48,264 nt of DNA from contig CABVAY010000013.1 in NCBI GenBank assembly GCA_902496455.1, positions 1 through 48,264 of the forward strand, written 5' to 3'. The DNA is from an uncultured Collinsella sp. (GTDB lineage Bacteria; Actinomycetota; Coriobacteriia; Coriobacteriales; Coriobacteriaceae). The translations under genes were made by a program, and so were the position numbers. Positions within the stretch are counted from its first letter, which is position 1. Every line of letters begins with the position of its first letter. Of this stretch, positions 23,013 through 31,653 are shown in pieces. The notes under the pieces are model-generated. The model was not told where the DNA came from. It saw only the letters and a program-made list of their open reading frames with translations, and did no database searches.

Positions 23013-23041
23013 TTAGCATTTGAACCATTTGGCACTATAAT
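23013..23041 (+). promoter_or_regulatory. Promoter of the PTS EIIA gene
   Basis: TTAGCA (23013-23018), 17 nt, and an exact TATAAT (23036-23041), about 50 nt ahead of the start codon. Confidence 0.75.
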
Positions 23042-23090
23042 TACCGTAGGCATGCGCACAACGTTGCGCTTAATCAAGAGGAGAAAACGT

Positions 23091-23627
23091 ATGGGTCTGT
23101 TTGATATGTTCAAGAAGAAGGCTGAGCCCGCGGCTGCCGCTGCTCCGGCCTCCATCTCTGCTTCTGCCGGCGCCGACGTGCTGTGCTCGCCCGTCAAGGG
23201 CAAGGTCATCAAGATGGCCGACGTGCCCGATCCCGTCTTTGGTGGCGAGGTTCTGGGCAAGGGCTGTGCCGTGTGGCCCGAGGACGATCTGGTCTACGCT
23301 CCCTGCGACGGTAAGGTGACCGTCACCATGGGTCACGCCGTGGGTCTGCAGTCCGATAGCGGCATCGAGGTTCTGGTGCACGTTGGCGTCGATACCGTCA
23401 ACATGAACGGCGATGGCTTCGAGGGCTTCGTCAAGGCCGACGACGTTGTGAAGGCCGGCCAGCCCATACTCAAGATCGACCGCGCCAAGATCGCCGCTGC
23501 CGGTTACAAGGACTGCGTCGTGGTGGCCGTGTCCAACACCGCCGAGTTTGCCGACGTCGAGCTCACCGTTGAGGCAGAGTCCGCCGTCGCCGCCGGTGAC
23601 GCCATCGTTAAGGTCGTTCGCAAGTAA
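23091..23627 (+). CDS. crr: PTS sugar transporter subunit IIA (EIIA-Glc family)
   Basis: A 178-residue phosphocarrier that takes phosphate from HPr and passes it to an EIIB domain during sugar uptake. After an Ala-rich lead (residues 8-28) the EIIA-Glc fold is complete: VLCSPVKGKVIKMADVPDPV, the first His in MGHAVGLQSDSG, and the phosphorylated His in EVLVHVGVDTVNMNGDGF. Length fits a free EIIA (about 160-170) with an N-terminal extension. The start at 23091 follows AAGAGGAGAAAAC; the open frame upstream lies in the promoter and repeats. It stands alone, so its EIIBC partner is elsewhere. The symbol crr is by homology only. Confidence 0.9.
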   Translation: MGLFDMFKKKAEPAAAAAPASISASAGADVLCSPVKGKVIKMADVPDPVFGGEVLGKGCAVWPEDDLVYAPCDGKVTVTMGHAVGLQSDSGIEVLVHVGVDTVNMNGDGFEGFVKADDVVKAGQPILKIDRAKIAAAGYKDCVVVAVSNTAEFADVELTVEAESAVAAGDAIVKVVRK

Positions 23628-23651
23628 ACTGCGGCGTTCAAAGGATGTGCA

Positions 23652-23684
23652 AGGGTGGTCGGGTTTTCCGGCCACCTTTTTTAT
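23652..23684 (+). terminator. Terminator of the PTS EIIA gene
   Basis: AGGGTGGTCGG pairs with CCGGCCACCTT around a GTTTT loop, followed by a run of six T. Confidence 0.85.
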
Positions 23685-23863
23685 TGCACCGTGGGGAAGC
23701 GTTTTATTGCGCGTTGGGCGGGCTTGCAAACCGTTCGGACGCTAAAACGAACCGACCGCGCCTTCGCGTTGCCGAGGGTGTTCATAAGTGGATAGTATGG
23801 GCTTACTTATTACAACGTGTGCCGCGTCCGGGAAGCGCGGTGCCGCTCATTGGGAGGAACAAC

Positions 23864-24421
23864 ATGAAAAAGAAGCTGCTGCTTGCGCCCCTCATGGCCG
23901 TCTTGGTTGCATGCGTGGTCGTGCTTTCCGGCTGTGGAGGTCCTTCGGTTGAGGAGCTCATCACCGAGGATCTTACGACGCAGTTTGACGAGGTCAAGAA
24001 CGGTGGCGACGACTTCCTTTCTGGTCTGGAGGAAGCTTCGGGCGACGAGTTCGAGCAGCTGGGTATCGATCCCAAGGAGTATGCCAAGACCTATCTCGAG
24101 GGCTTTGACTACAAGATCGGCGACGTGACGGTCGACGAGGACAAGGGTGTCGCGACCGCCGAGGTCTCTATCACCTGCAAGTCTATGAACAAGATCGTCG
24201 AGGACTTCTCCACCCAGTATCAGGAGAAGGTCGCCGCGCTTGACACGGTTCCTTCCGATGACGAGCTGTACAAGATGGCCGGTCAGGTTATGGTCGATGT
24301 GACCAAGGCCACCGAGCCCAGGAAGACCACGGTTATCTTCAAGTACACCTGCAACGACGACGGCGAGTGGTCTGCCGACGACTCCGTCAACTCCGAGATG
24401 ATGGATGCAATGCTGAGCTAG
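23864..24421 (+). CDS. Small exported lipoprotein
   Basis: A 185-residue lipoprotein: MKKKLLLAPLMAVLVACVVV signal, lipobox LSGC (Cys about 25), then GGPSVEELITEDLTTQFDEV. The mature part is acidic, mostly helical at first (residues 30-80), then with strands (DYKIGDVTVDEDKGVATAEV) and ends in EWSADDSVNSEMMDAML. The style matches small DUF-type lipoproteins common in Coriobacteriia and Clostridia; I cannot name the family with certainty. The start at 23864 is fixed by GGGAGGAACAAC. It is a single gene followed by the second copy of the covarying element. Confidence 0.8.
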   Translation: MKKKLLLAPLMAVLVACVVVLSGCGGPSVEELITEDLTTQFDEVKNGGDDFLSGLEEASGDEFEQLGIDPKEYAKTYLEGFDYKIGDVTVDEDKGVATAEVSITCKSMNKIVEDFSTQYQEKVAALDTVPSDDELYKMAGQVMVDVTKATEPRKTTVIFKYTCNDDGEWSADDSVNSEMMDAMLS

Positions 24422-24424
24422 TTC

Positions 24425-24452
24425 GTTGCGGCGTTTTACCAAACGCCGCAAC
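24425..24452 (+). repeat. Perfect hairpin downstream of the lipoprotein gene
   Basis: Arms GTTGCGGCGTTT (24425-24436) and AAACGCCGCAAC (24441-24452), loop TACC. Paralogue of 20986-21015, with one compensated base pair (C-G for A-T). Confidence 0.85.
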
Positions 24453-24465
24453 TGCTCGACGTTGC

Positions 24466-24565
24466 GCGGGCACCAGAGCGACAACTTGTCATTCAAAGAG
24501 GACGGTATGACCAGAAGGTCTATGCCGTCCTCTTTTCATGCCAATTTGTTCGCTCTGGTGTCCGC
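24466..24565 (+). ncRNA. Covarying structured element (copy 2), also terminator-like
   Basis: Outer arm 24466-24484 (GCGGGCACCAGAGCGACAA) pairs with 24546-24565. The inner hairpin (about 24495-24535) has the stem AAAGAGGACGG.../...CCGTCCTCTTT, the tip GACC-AGAA-GGTC and a trailing TTTT. The flanks GCGGG and GACAA and the following CTCGCTGTCCGTYCTCTACC are shared with copy 1, while the variable parts of both stems changed on both sides together. Confidence 0.6.
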
Positions 24566-24605
24566 TCGCTGTCCGTCCTCTACCTGCGGCGTTGCCATTG
24601 TTGGG

Positions 24606-24662
24606 GTAGTCGTTGGGGCGTTCTTGTCTGACTAGTCGTTTAAGAACGTCCCCAACGACTAC
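24606..24662. repeat. GTAGTCGTTGGGG palindrome (copy 2)
   Basis: Arms 24606-24625 (GTAGTCGTTGGGGCGTTCTT) and 24642-24662 pair over 20 bp with one bulge. The loop contains GACTAGTCGTTT, the arm sequence of 6546-6584. Confidence 0.85.
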
Positions 24663-24709
24663 TTTCCGCGCAACAGCATTGTCGCAGCTGCGTTAAGCAG
24701 TGTCGCTCG

Positions 24710-25378
24710 TTACTCGCCCAGGATTAGCGCTGCGAGCTCGCCCTGGGTGTCCACCACGTAGTCGGCGCCGGCGGCTTCCAGCTCTGCGCGGCCGCGGAAA
24801 CCCCAGCTGATGCCCGCACTCTTAAGGCCGGCGTTGTGGCCGGTCAGGATATCGACATTGGAATCGCCTACGTAGAGCGTGGTCGCCGGGTCGGCGCCTA
24901 GCTCTTCCATCACATGCAGCGTGACGGGTGCTTCGGGCTTGGGCGGAAACGCATCGACACGGCCCTGCACCAGCGCAAAGCGCTCGGAACCAAAATACTT
25001 TTCGATAAGCGGAGCCGCCGAGACGTGGTCCTTGTTAGTGAGCACGGCAAGCTGAACGCCCGCGGCGCGCAAGCGGTCGAGCATCTCGATCGTGCCGGCA
25101 TAGGGAGCGGTGTGGTCTTCCTTGTGCTCGCCGTAGTAAGCCCTAAACTCGGCAAGCGTCTGCTCAAACATGCGGCCGTCGCCTGCGTACTCGGCGGGCA
25201 TAAAGCGCTCAACCAGCTTGAGCATGCCGTTTCCCACCTTGTAGCGGTACTCGTCAACGGCAAACGTGGGCCAGCCGTGCGCCTCGCAGGTATGGTTGCC
25301 GGCGGCCGCCAGGTCCTCGAGCGTGTTGAGAATGGTGCCGTCCAGGTCAAAGATCACATGGGAAAAAGCTGCTGCCAT
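24710..25378 (-). CDS. HAD-family hydrolase, phosphoglycolate phosphatase-like
   Basis: A 222-residue phosphatase of the haloacid dehalogenase superfamily. The nucleophile motif is HVIFDLDGTILNT near the N-terminus; motif II is LAVLTNKDH, and motif III/IV read VQGRVDAFPPKPE and LYVGDSNVDILTGHNAG with the metal-binding Asp. A helical cap lies between about residues 15 and 85. The start at 25378 (MAAAFSHV) is preceded by CAGGAG. It follows hypE on the same strand after a gap of about 105 nt, so it may be read with the hyp genes, but its role is probably independent repair or salvage of phosphorylated metabolites. Confidence 0.85.
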   Translation of the reverse strand: MAAAFSHVIFDLDGTILNTLEDLAAAGNHTCEAHGWPTFAVDEYRYKVGNGMLKLVERFMPAEYAGDGRMFEQTLAEFRAYYGEHKEDHTAPYAGTIEMLDRLRAAGVQLAVLTNKDHVSAAPLIEKYFGSERFALVQGRVDAFPPKPEAPVTLHVMEELGADPATTLYVGDSNVDILTGHNAGLKSAGISWGFRGRAELEAAGADYVVDTQGELAALILGE

Positions 25379-25483
25379 GGGTGCTCCTGCCGCTTGAGTT
25401 GTAAAACGCACCCCATGATACTGGGCATGCGTGCCGGGCATGTTTGGAATCTGAATATCTTTAATAGCCCTGAGCCTTTGTCG

Positions 25484-26518
25484 TTAGCAAATTCTCGGCA
25501 GCTGCTCTCCTACGAGCATGTCGAGGATGCGGGTCGAGCCCCAGCCGGTGCGCACGCGCACGGCGGGATGGGCGCCCTCGGCAAGTGGCAGCACGCGGCC
25601 GATGATGGCGGCATTCTCGCCGTAGCGGGCGGCGCGCATGGCGCTCAGCGCGGCATCGGCTTGCTCGGCCGGCACGACGGCAACCATCTTGCCCTCGTTT
25701 GCCACCTGCAGCACATCGTAGCCAAGCATCTCGCAGGCGGCCTGCACGTCGGGACGCACGGGCACGGCATCCTCGTCGATCTCCATGGCAACGCCGCTGG
25801 CCTGCGCAAACTCGTTGAGCGTCGAGGCCAGGCCACCGCGCGTGGGGTCGCGGAAGCAGCGTGTGTCGGGTGCTGCGGAAAGCACATCGGCAATCAGGTG
25901 GTTGAGCGGCGCGGCGTCGCTTTCGATGGTGCTCGAAAACGCCAGACCCTCGCGTTGGCTCATGATAGCGATGCCGTGGTCGCCCAGTGTACCCGAGACC
26001 AGGATGACATCGCCGGGCTGGCAGTTTGCGCCGCTGAGCGCCACGCCCGCAGGCACCTCGCCCACGCCGGCGGTATTGATGTAGACGCCGTCGGCCCCGC
26101 CGCGCTCGACCACCTTGGTGTCGCCCGTGATTATGGACACGCCCGCCTCGCGTGCCGTCTCGGCCATCGTCTGCACAATCTGGCGGAGCCTATCCATGGG
26201 ATAGCCCTCTTCGAGGATAAAGCCGCACGATAGGTAGCGCACGTTGGCGCCCGAGGTCGCGACGTCGTTGACGGTTCCGCACACGGCGAGGCGGCCGATG
26301 TTGCCACCGGGGAAGAACTGCGGCGAGACTACAAAGCTGTCGGTCGACATGGCGATGCGCCCGCTCGCGGGCAGCGCGGCGACGCCGGCGTCGTTGCCTT
26401 CGAGCAGCTCGGGCGACCCAAAGGCATCCAAAAAGACCTCATCAATGATGCGTTTCATCATCTGGCCGCCGGAGCCGTGGCCCAGCAGGACGGTGCTATC
26501 GGTAACGCTATGGGACAT
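25484..26518 (-). CDS. hypE: Hydrogenase maturation protein HypE
   Basis: A 344-residue enzyme that dehydrates the carbamoyl group on its C-terminal Cys to thiocyanate, the source of the cyanide ligands of [NiFe]-hydrogenase. The N-terminus shows LLGHGSGGQMMKRIIDEVF; ATP-binding PurM-like motifs follow (TDSFVVSPQFFPGG, VSIITGDTKVVERGG). The protein ends in LPRIC, with the required C-terminal Cys. It is downstream of hypD (gap 48 nt) with GGAG before ATG. Together with hypF, hypC and hypD it completes the Fe(CN)2CO assembly set. Confidence 0.95.
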   Translation of the reverse strand: MSHSVTDSTVLLGHGSGGQMMKRIIDEVFLDAFGSPELLEGNDAGVAALPASGRIAMSTDSFVVSPQFFPGGNIGRLAVCGTVNDVATSGANVRYLSCGFILEEGYPMDRLRQIVQTMAETAREAGVSIITGDTKVVERGGADGVYINTAGVGEVPAGVALSGANCQPGDVILVSGTLGDHGIAIMSQREGLAFSSTIESDAAPLNHLIADVLSAAPDTRCFRDPTRGGLASTLNEFAQASGVAMEIDEDAVPVRPDVQAACEMLGYDVLQVANEGKMVAVVPAEQADAALSAMRAARYGENAAIIGRVLPLAEGAHPAVRVRTGWGSTRILDMLVGEQLPRIC

Positions 26519-26566
26519 ATCGAAAACTCCAATCGTGGGTGGTGCCGGTGTGCGGGTGTGTCCGGG

Positions 26567-27679
26567 CTAGTCGCGGTAGCGGTAGTACGCCGCGCAGCTG
26601 CCCTCGGAGCTCACCATGCACGGGCCGACGGGGTGCTCGGGCGTGCAGGTGCGGCCAAAGAGCGGGCAGTTGCTCGGCGTAATGGCCCCGCGCAGCACGT
26701 CGCCGCAGCGGCACCCGCGCGGCTCGACCGTCGCCTCAACGGGCGCGTCAAAGCGAGCGCGGGCATCAAAGCGCGAGAACTCGGGGCGGATGGAAAGGCC
26801 CGAGTTGGCAATCAGCCCCAGCCCGCGCCACGTGGTATCGCACGGCTCAAATACCTGCTCGACCAGCTGGCGCGCCACAGGATTGCCGTCGGCATTGACG
26901 CCGCGACGGTAGGCGTTGTCGATCGCGGGCTGCCCCTCAACAACCATCTGGACCAGCATGCAGATACCCTGCAAGATGTCGACCGGCTCAAATCCCGTTA
27001 CCACGCCTGGAGTCTTAAACTCGTCGACCAAAAAGCCAAAGGGGGCTAAGCCCGTGATGGTGGCGACGTGGCCCGGCAGGATAAAGCCGTCGATGGTGGT
27101 CTCGGGATCGTTGGCGATGGCGCGCAACGCCGGCGGCGTGGTCTTGTGGGCGCAATAGACCGAGAAGTTCAAAAGCCCGCGCGCCTCGGCCTCCAAGATG
27201 GCGGCGGCGATGGTGGGCGTCGTAGTCTCAAAGCCCACGCCCATAAAAATGACCGGGCGATCAGGGTTTTGCTCGGCAATGTCGAGCGCGTCGAGCGGGG
27301 AGTACACAATGCGAATATCGCGCCCCGCCGCCTTTTGCGCAGCGAGCGAGGTGGATGATCCGGGCACGCGCATCATGTCGCCAAAGGTGGTGATGATGGC
27401 GCCGTCTATGTTGGCGAGCGCGATTGCGTGGTCGATGTCGCGGTTGGCGGTGACGCAGACGGGGCAGCCCGGGCCGCTCAGCAGCTCGAGCCCTGCCGGC
27501 ATAATGGAGCGAAAGCCATAGCGCCCGATGCTCACGGTATGCGTGCCGCAGACTTCCATAAGGTTGATGGTGCGGTCGCCGACAAGCTCATGAATGCGCT
27601 CGATGAGCTCGCGAGCCAGCTTGGGATCGCGGAATGCCGAGAAATCGATACCGGAGCGAGCCGGCTGCTCGGGCGCCAC
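26567..27679 (-). CDS. hypD: Hydrogenase maturation protein HypD
   Basis: A 370-residue iron-sulfur protein that with HypC holds the iron while cyanide and CO are attached. Motifs: LMEVCGTHTVSIGRYG with the functional Cys, GPGCPVCVT, MGVGFETTTP, and the C-terminal cluster-binding CRCGDVLRG...CPLFGRTC...GPCMVSSEGSC. It starts with GTG at 27679; the hypC stop TAG and this GTG share one base (TAGTG), and GGAGG lies in the end of hypC, so the two are translationally coupled. Confidence 0.95.
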   Translation of the reverse strand: MAPEQPARSGIDFSAFRDPKLARELIERIHELVGDRTINLMEVCGTHTVSIGRYGFRSIMPAGLELLSGPGCPVCVTANRDIDHAIALANIDGAIITTFGDMMRVPGSSTSLAAQKAAGRDIRIVYSPLDALDIAEQNPDRPVIFMGVGFETTTPTIAAAILEAEARGLLNFSVYCAHKTTPPALRAIANDPETTIDGFILPGHVATITGLAPFGFLVDEFKTPGVVTGFEPVDILQGICMLVQMVVEGQPAIDNAYRRGVNADGNPVARQLVEQVFEPCDTTWRGLGLIANSGLSIRPEFSRFDARARFDAPVEATVEPRGCRCGDVLRGAITPSNCPLFGRTCTPEHPVGPCMVSSEGSCAAYYRYRD

Positions 27680-27939
27680 TAGTAAGCCTCCGCCGGGTTG
27701 GTGGCCAGCTGGTCTTCTTCGACCAGCTCGGACATGGCATTAACAAGCTCGAGCGTTTCCTGTGCTTCCTGCTCGTCGACAATCTGGATGCCAAAGCCGG
27801 CGTGTACGAGAATATAGTCGCCAACCTGCGCCGTCGGCACGAGTCTCAGCGAAACAGGGCGCTCGATGCCCATCATGTCGACGGTGGCCTTGAGGTCATC
27901 GTCGCGTTTGACTACTTTACCGGGAACGGCAAGGCACAT
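27679..27939 (-). CDS. hypC: Hydrogenase maturation chaperone HypC
   Basis: An 86-residue chaperone that carries the Fe(CN)2CO unit with HypD to the hydrogenase large subunit. The invariant N-terminus MCLAVPGKVVK includes the metal-binding Cys2; LVPTAQVGDYILVHAGFGI is the family core. A short acidic tail ends in NPAEAY. It lies 131 nt after hypF and overlaps hypD by one base. RBS AGAGGAAC. Confidence 0.95.
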   Translation of the reverse strand: MCLAVPGKVVKRDDDLKATVDMMGIERPVSLRLVPTAQVGDYILVHAGFGIQIVDEQEAQETLELVNAMSELVEEDQLATNPAEAY

Positions 27940-28070
27940 AATGTTCCTCTTTTATACGCTTTGCGCTGGATGGGCGCTGGATAATCCATCGTTTGATGGT
28001 AGCGCTCGCGGGGGCTGCGGGCAAACGCGCTACACCTGTGAGACGGCGGCTTGCGGGTTGGCCAAACAGC

Positions 28071-30542
28071 CTATTGCGGTGCGACTTGTGCGAGGCGAGT
28101 GCGTGCGACTGCCGCCTGACCGTAGGCGATGCAGCCGTCGTTAACGGGCACGGTTTGGGGAACCAAGACCGTAAGGCCTGCGTCTTTAAGCTCGCGGGTG
28201 AGGAGCTGAAGCAAAAGTTGGTTCATGAACACGCCGCCCGAGAGCGCGACGGTATCGATGTCTTCGCGCGCGCAGATTTCGCGTGCGATTCGTGCCGAAG
28301 AGCGCGCGACGGCGACATGGAAGTCGAGTGCGAGCCTGTCGGCGGGCGCTCCGGCTTCAATTCCTCCCAAAAGTGCCTCAAAGAGTGCTTTCTGGTCCAG
28401 AACATAGGGGCCGTCCAGCCACGATGGGCCAGATGCGAAATAGCCGGCGTTGTCGTCGGGAAAATGGGCGATTTCGTTGTCGAGCGCGCGCCAGGCGGCA
28501 GCCTCAAGCTCGATGGCGGGTTCGCCCTCGTAGGTTGCCTTGTCGCAGATGCCCAGAATTGCTGCCGCGGCATCAAAGAGACGCCCCATGCTGCTGGTAC
28601 GCGGGCTGTTGATGCCGCGCTCGATCATGGTGGCTGTCACGCTGCGCGTTTGCTCGTCGAGGCTGTCCAAAAGCCGAGCGGCGCCTGGGTGCTCGAGCAG
28701 GCCGAGCTCACTGAGCAGGGCAAAGGCGTTGCGGCGGGCGTCGCGCACGGAGGCCGCCCCACCGGGGAGCGCCCAGGTGCGCAAATGCGCGGCGCGCTCA
28801 AAGCCGCCAAGGCTGGCAACAAGAAACTCGCCGCCCCAAATGGTCCCATCGGTGCCGGCGCCGGTGCCGTCAAAGGCGATGCCAAGGACGCGCGCGTCGG
28901 TTGTAAGCTGGCCCGCGGCGATGGCCTCGGCCATTACGCTCGCGATATGCGCATGATGGTGCTGCACCTCGACGAGCGGCAGATTGCATTTTCGCGCCTG
29001 CTCGCGCGCCCACTGGCCCGATAGATAGCTGGGGTGTACATCGCAGGCCAAGGCGGCGGGCGCCAAATCAAAGAGATCTTCCAAGCGCGTGCGCGCGGCG
29101 TTCCAGGCATCGAAGGTCCCGCCGTTTTCAACATCGCCGATATGTTGCGACGCAAAACAGGTTGCCTTGCCGTTCGTCCCTTCACGCGTGAGCGCAATCG
29201 TGGCCTTTTGTTGTGGCCCGCAGGCAAGCACGCAGGACGGAGCGCGGTCGAGCGCCGGCAACGGTAGCGGCTGGGGTGCATATCCGCGAGCGCGGCGCAC
29301 GGGCATAACGGTGCCGTCAACCACGCGCACCACGGAATCGTCATAGCGTGAGAGGATCGCGCGGTCGTTACCGAGCAACGCGTCGGCGATGCCGGCAGCA
29401 ACGAGGTGTTCCCAGGCAAGGTCGTCGTCGGTCTCGATGGGTTCTTCGCTCAGGTTTCCGCTGGTCATGACGAGCGCGTGCATACCGCAGGCTTCTGCCG
29501 CGGCGAGCAACAGATGCTGAAGCGGCGTATAGGGGAGCATGACGCCGAGCTCGGGCAAGTCGTGTGCGACAGATGGCGCGAGGGCGAGGATGTCGGGGGA
29601 GCCGCCGTTGCCCTCGCCAACAGTGCGCCGGCGCAGCAGCACGATGGGGCGGATACTGCCAGCGAGCAGATCGCGTTCAGCATCGTCGATATGACACAGG
29701 CGCTCGGTATCAGCAAGACTGCGCACCATGACGGCAAGCGGCTTGTTGCTGCGACGCTTGCGACGGCGCAGCTCGGCCACCGCCTGCTCGTTGGCAGCGT
29801 CACAGGATAGATGGAATCCGCCCAGGCCCTTGATGGCGACGATGCCACCGCTGGCCAGCAGCTCAACGCAGCGCTCGATGATAGCGTCGCTGGTCTCGTG
29901 CGTGGTGCCGACGGCCGGCGTCGCGGACGAATTCCCGCACGCATCGCCGTTTACAGCCTCGCGCCACGTAATATGCGGCCCGCAATCAAAGCAGGCATCG
30001 GGCTGCGCGTGAAAACGCCGGTCGAGTGGATCGGCATACTCTGCGGCGCAGGTGGGACACATGGGAAAACAATCCATCGACGTTGCCGCTCGATCGTAAG
30101 GCAGCGAGCGGATGATGGTAAAGCGTGGGCCGCAGTTAGTGCAGTTGATAAAGGGGTAGTGATAGCGTCGGTTGGCGGGATCGAACAATTCGCGCAAGCA
30201 ATCGTCACAGGTAGCGATGTCGGGCGAGACGAGCGTCGTGTGCGCGGTCTGGTCCTGCGATGCTACGATGCGAAAGCCCTGTTCGTTGGCGGCATCCCAA
30301 CCGTTGGCTGCCAAGTCCACAACCTCGACATGCTCTATGCGGGCTGCTGCAGGTGCATGCTCAGAAAGCGCGGCAACAAAAGCATCGAGCGCATCGGCCG
30401 GAGCGTGCGCCTCGATATGCACGCCGTCGCCCGCATTGAGCACCCATCCGCAAATGCCATGCGTCATGGCCTCGCGATACACAAACGGTCGCATGCCAAC
30501 GCCCTGCACAATGCCCGTCACATGAATATGCGCATGCCGCAT
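28071..30542 (-). CDS. hypF: Carbamoyltransferase HypF
   Basis: An 823-residue enzyme that moves the carbamoyl group of carbamoyl phosphate onto HypE. Domains in order: acylphosphatase (MRHAHIHVTGIVQGVGMRPF), two zinc fingers (CDDCLRELF...CTNCGP and CPTCAAEY...CFDCGP), a YrdC-like domain (GGIVAIKGLGGFHLSCDA), and a Kae1-like domain with HHHAHIASVMAE and FDGTGAGTDGTIWGGEF. Slightly longer than usual (about 750). The start at 30542 was chosen because GAGGGG lies 6 nt ahead. A long palindrome separates it from nikR upstream. Confidence 0.95.
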   Translation of the reverse strand: MRHAHIHVTGIVQGVGMRPFVYREAMTHGICGWVLNAGDGVHIEAHAPADALDAFVAALSEHAPAAARIEHVEVVDLAANGWDAANEQGFRIVASQDQTAHTTLVSPDIATCDDCLRELFDPANRRYHYPFINCTNCGPRFTIIRSLPYDRAATSMDCFPMCPTCAAEYADPLDRRFHAQPDACFDCGPHITWREAVNGDACGNSSATPAVGTTHETSDAIIERCVELLASGGIVAIKGLGGFHLSCDAANEQAVAELRRRKRRSNKPLAVMVRSLADTERLCHIDDAERDLLAGSIRPIVLLRRRTVGEGNGGSPDILALAPSVAHDLPELGVMLPYTPLQHLLLAAAEACGMHALVMTSGNLSEEPIETDDDLAWEHLVAAGIADALLGNDRAILSRYDDSVVRVVDGTVMPVRRARGYAPQPLPLPALDRAPSCVLACGPQQKATIALTREGTNGKATCFASQHIGDVENGGTFDAWNAARTRLEDLFDLAPAALACDVHPSYLSGQWAREQARKCNLPLVEVQHHHAHIASVMAEAIAAGQLTTDARVLGIAFDGTGAGTDGTIWGGEFLVASLGGFERAAHLRTWALPGGAASVRDARRNAFALLSELGLLEHPGAARLLDSLDEQTRSVTATMIERGINSPRTSSMGRLFDAAAAILGICDKATYEGEPAIELEAAAWRALDNEIAHFPDDNAGYFASGPSWLDGPYVLDQKALFEALLGGIEAGAPADRLALDFHVAVARSSARIAREICAREDIDTVALSGGVFMNQLLLQLLTRELKDAGLTVLVPQTVPVNDGCIAYGQAAVARTRLAQVAPQ

Positions 30543-30560
30543 GCGACACCCCTCATCAAA

Positions 30561-30641
30561 ACCGACCAAAAAGGGACAGGTTTATTTTGGTAGGTAAAAC
30601 TTCTAAGCCTGCCAAAACAAACCTGTCCCTATTTGGCAGGT
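30561..30641. repeat. AGGGACAGGTTT palindrome between nikR and hypF
   Basis: Arms of 34 nt (30561-30594 and 30608-30641) pair at about 29 positions around a 13-nt loop. Each arm carries AGGGACAGGTTTRTTTTGG or its complement. A single arm of the same family is at 22788. Confidence 0.85.
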
Positions 30642-30659
30642 GCGCTGCGGGAAATCCCG

Positions 30660-31172
30660 CTACAGCCCCAGGCTCTGCTTGGTGGCGGCGCACGTGAGCT
30701 CGCCGTGCTTAACGCCGCGCAGGCCCAGCAGGCGGTCGGCTAGTTCGTAGACGCGCTCGCCGCGACCCTTGAGCGCCAGAATCTCCAAGCAGTTGTGGTG
30801 ATCCAGATGCAGGTGCATGGTCGATACGATCTCGTTGGTGTAGTCGTGCTGCACCTCGTCCAGGCGGCGCGTCAGATCGCCGGTGTGATGGTCGTAGATC
30901 ATGGTGAGCGACCCGATAACGTGCTCATCGGGCGTGCGCATCTGCTCTTTGGCGATCGAGGCGCGAATCAAATCGCGCACGGCCTCGGAGCGGTTGGCCA
31001 CGTCGCCGCGGCGCGCGATCTGCTCGTCAAAACGGCGCAGCAGGTCGTCGGGTGCGGTAACCGAAAAACGGACCAGCTCGGAGCCGGAGCCACTACAGTG
31101 GCAGCCCGCGTCACCGTCCGCCCCGTGCGGATGCTCGTGCTCGTACTCGCAGCCGTGCTCGTGTTCGGCCAC
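30660..31172 (-). CDS. nikR: Nickel-responsive regulator NikR with a His/Cys-rich N-terminal extension
   Basis: A 170-residue repressor of nickel uptake. Residues about 32-80 form the ribbon-helix-helix DNA-binding domain (LVRFSVTAPDDLLRRFDEQI, NRSEAVRDLIRASI); the C-terminal ACT-like domain has the nickel ligands in MIYDHHTGDL and STMHLHLDHHNCLE. Unusual is the first 30 residues, MAEHEHGCEYEHEHPHG with further GCHC, a metal-binding-looking extension not found in classical NikR. It starts with GTG two bases after the stop of the small ORF upstream, so it is likely translated by coupling. Its place next to hypF, hypC, hypD and hypE ties it to nickel supply for hydrogenase. Confidence 0.9.
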   Translation of the reverse strand: MAEHEHGCEYEHEHPHGADGDAGCHCSGSGSELVRFSVTAPDDLLRRFDEQIARRGDVANRSEAVRDLIRASIAKEQMRTPDEHVIGSLTMIYDHHTGDLTRRLDEVQHDYTNEIVSTMHLHLDHHNCLEILALKGRGERVYELADRLLGLRGVKHGELTCAATKQSLGL

Positions 31173-31173
31173 T

Positions 31174-31422
31174 TTACACCAGCTTCACGGAGCCGACGGA
31201 GTTGTGGTCGGCCTCGATGGCCTCTTCGTAGCCCTCGAGTGCGTCGTGGGCCTCGTGCAGCGCGGCCATGGCGGCCTCGAGCTTGGCGCCGATGCGCTCC
31301 ATGTCAAAATTCTCGGTCGCATGCAGCAACTGATGGCTCCACTCATGAGCGAGCTCGATGGTGTCGTCGACCTGTTTGACGCTCATGGCAAGCTGGCTCA
31401 TGTTCATTCCAACATCATGCAT
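31174..31422 (-). CDS. Small helical protein encoded with NikR
   Basis: An 82-residue protein of unknown family, predicted almost wholly helical with heptad-like pattern (VKQVDDTIELAHEWSHQLLH, then LEAAMAALHEAHDALEGYEE). It has His, Met and Glu residues that could touch metal (MHDVGMNMSQ, EWSHQLLH). AAAGGAGATTTCCC before ATG is a strong start. It shares a transcript with nikR, whose start follows its stop immediately, so a role in nickel handling or in nikR control is plausible but unproven. Confidence 0.7.
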   Translation of the reverse strand: MHDVGMNMSQLAMSVKQVDDTIELAHEWSHQLLHATENFDMERIGAKLEAAMAALHEAHDALEGYEEAIEADHNSVGSVKLV

Positions 31423-31496
31423 GGGAAATCTCCTTTTGTATGGGGCAGTTCAGTGGTTCAGATTTTACTACGCCCGCTCTGCGCGCAGCTGCATAA

Positions 31497-31532
31497 GAAA
31501 ACGGGTACGAGTCTGTGCGACCCGCACCCGTT
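31497..31532 (-). terminator. Terminator of trxA
   Basis: Read on the minus strand, AACGGGT...ACCCGTT forms a stem around a GC-rich centre and is followed by TTTCTT. It is about 120 nt past the thioredoxin stop codon and before the nikR transcript. Confidence 0.6.
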
Positions 31533-31653
31533 CACTGGGGGCTGTTTGTGACTACCATACTATCCGTGGTTGCACTCGGTGCATCCAGAAGTCCGGCGAG
31601 CGGTGCAAAAGCGCTCATGGACGGCAGGCAGACGGCAACATGTAACAAGCGTA

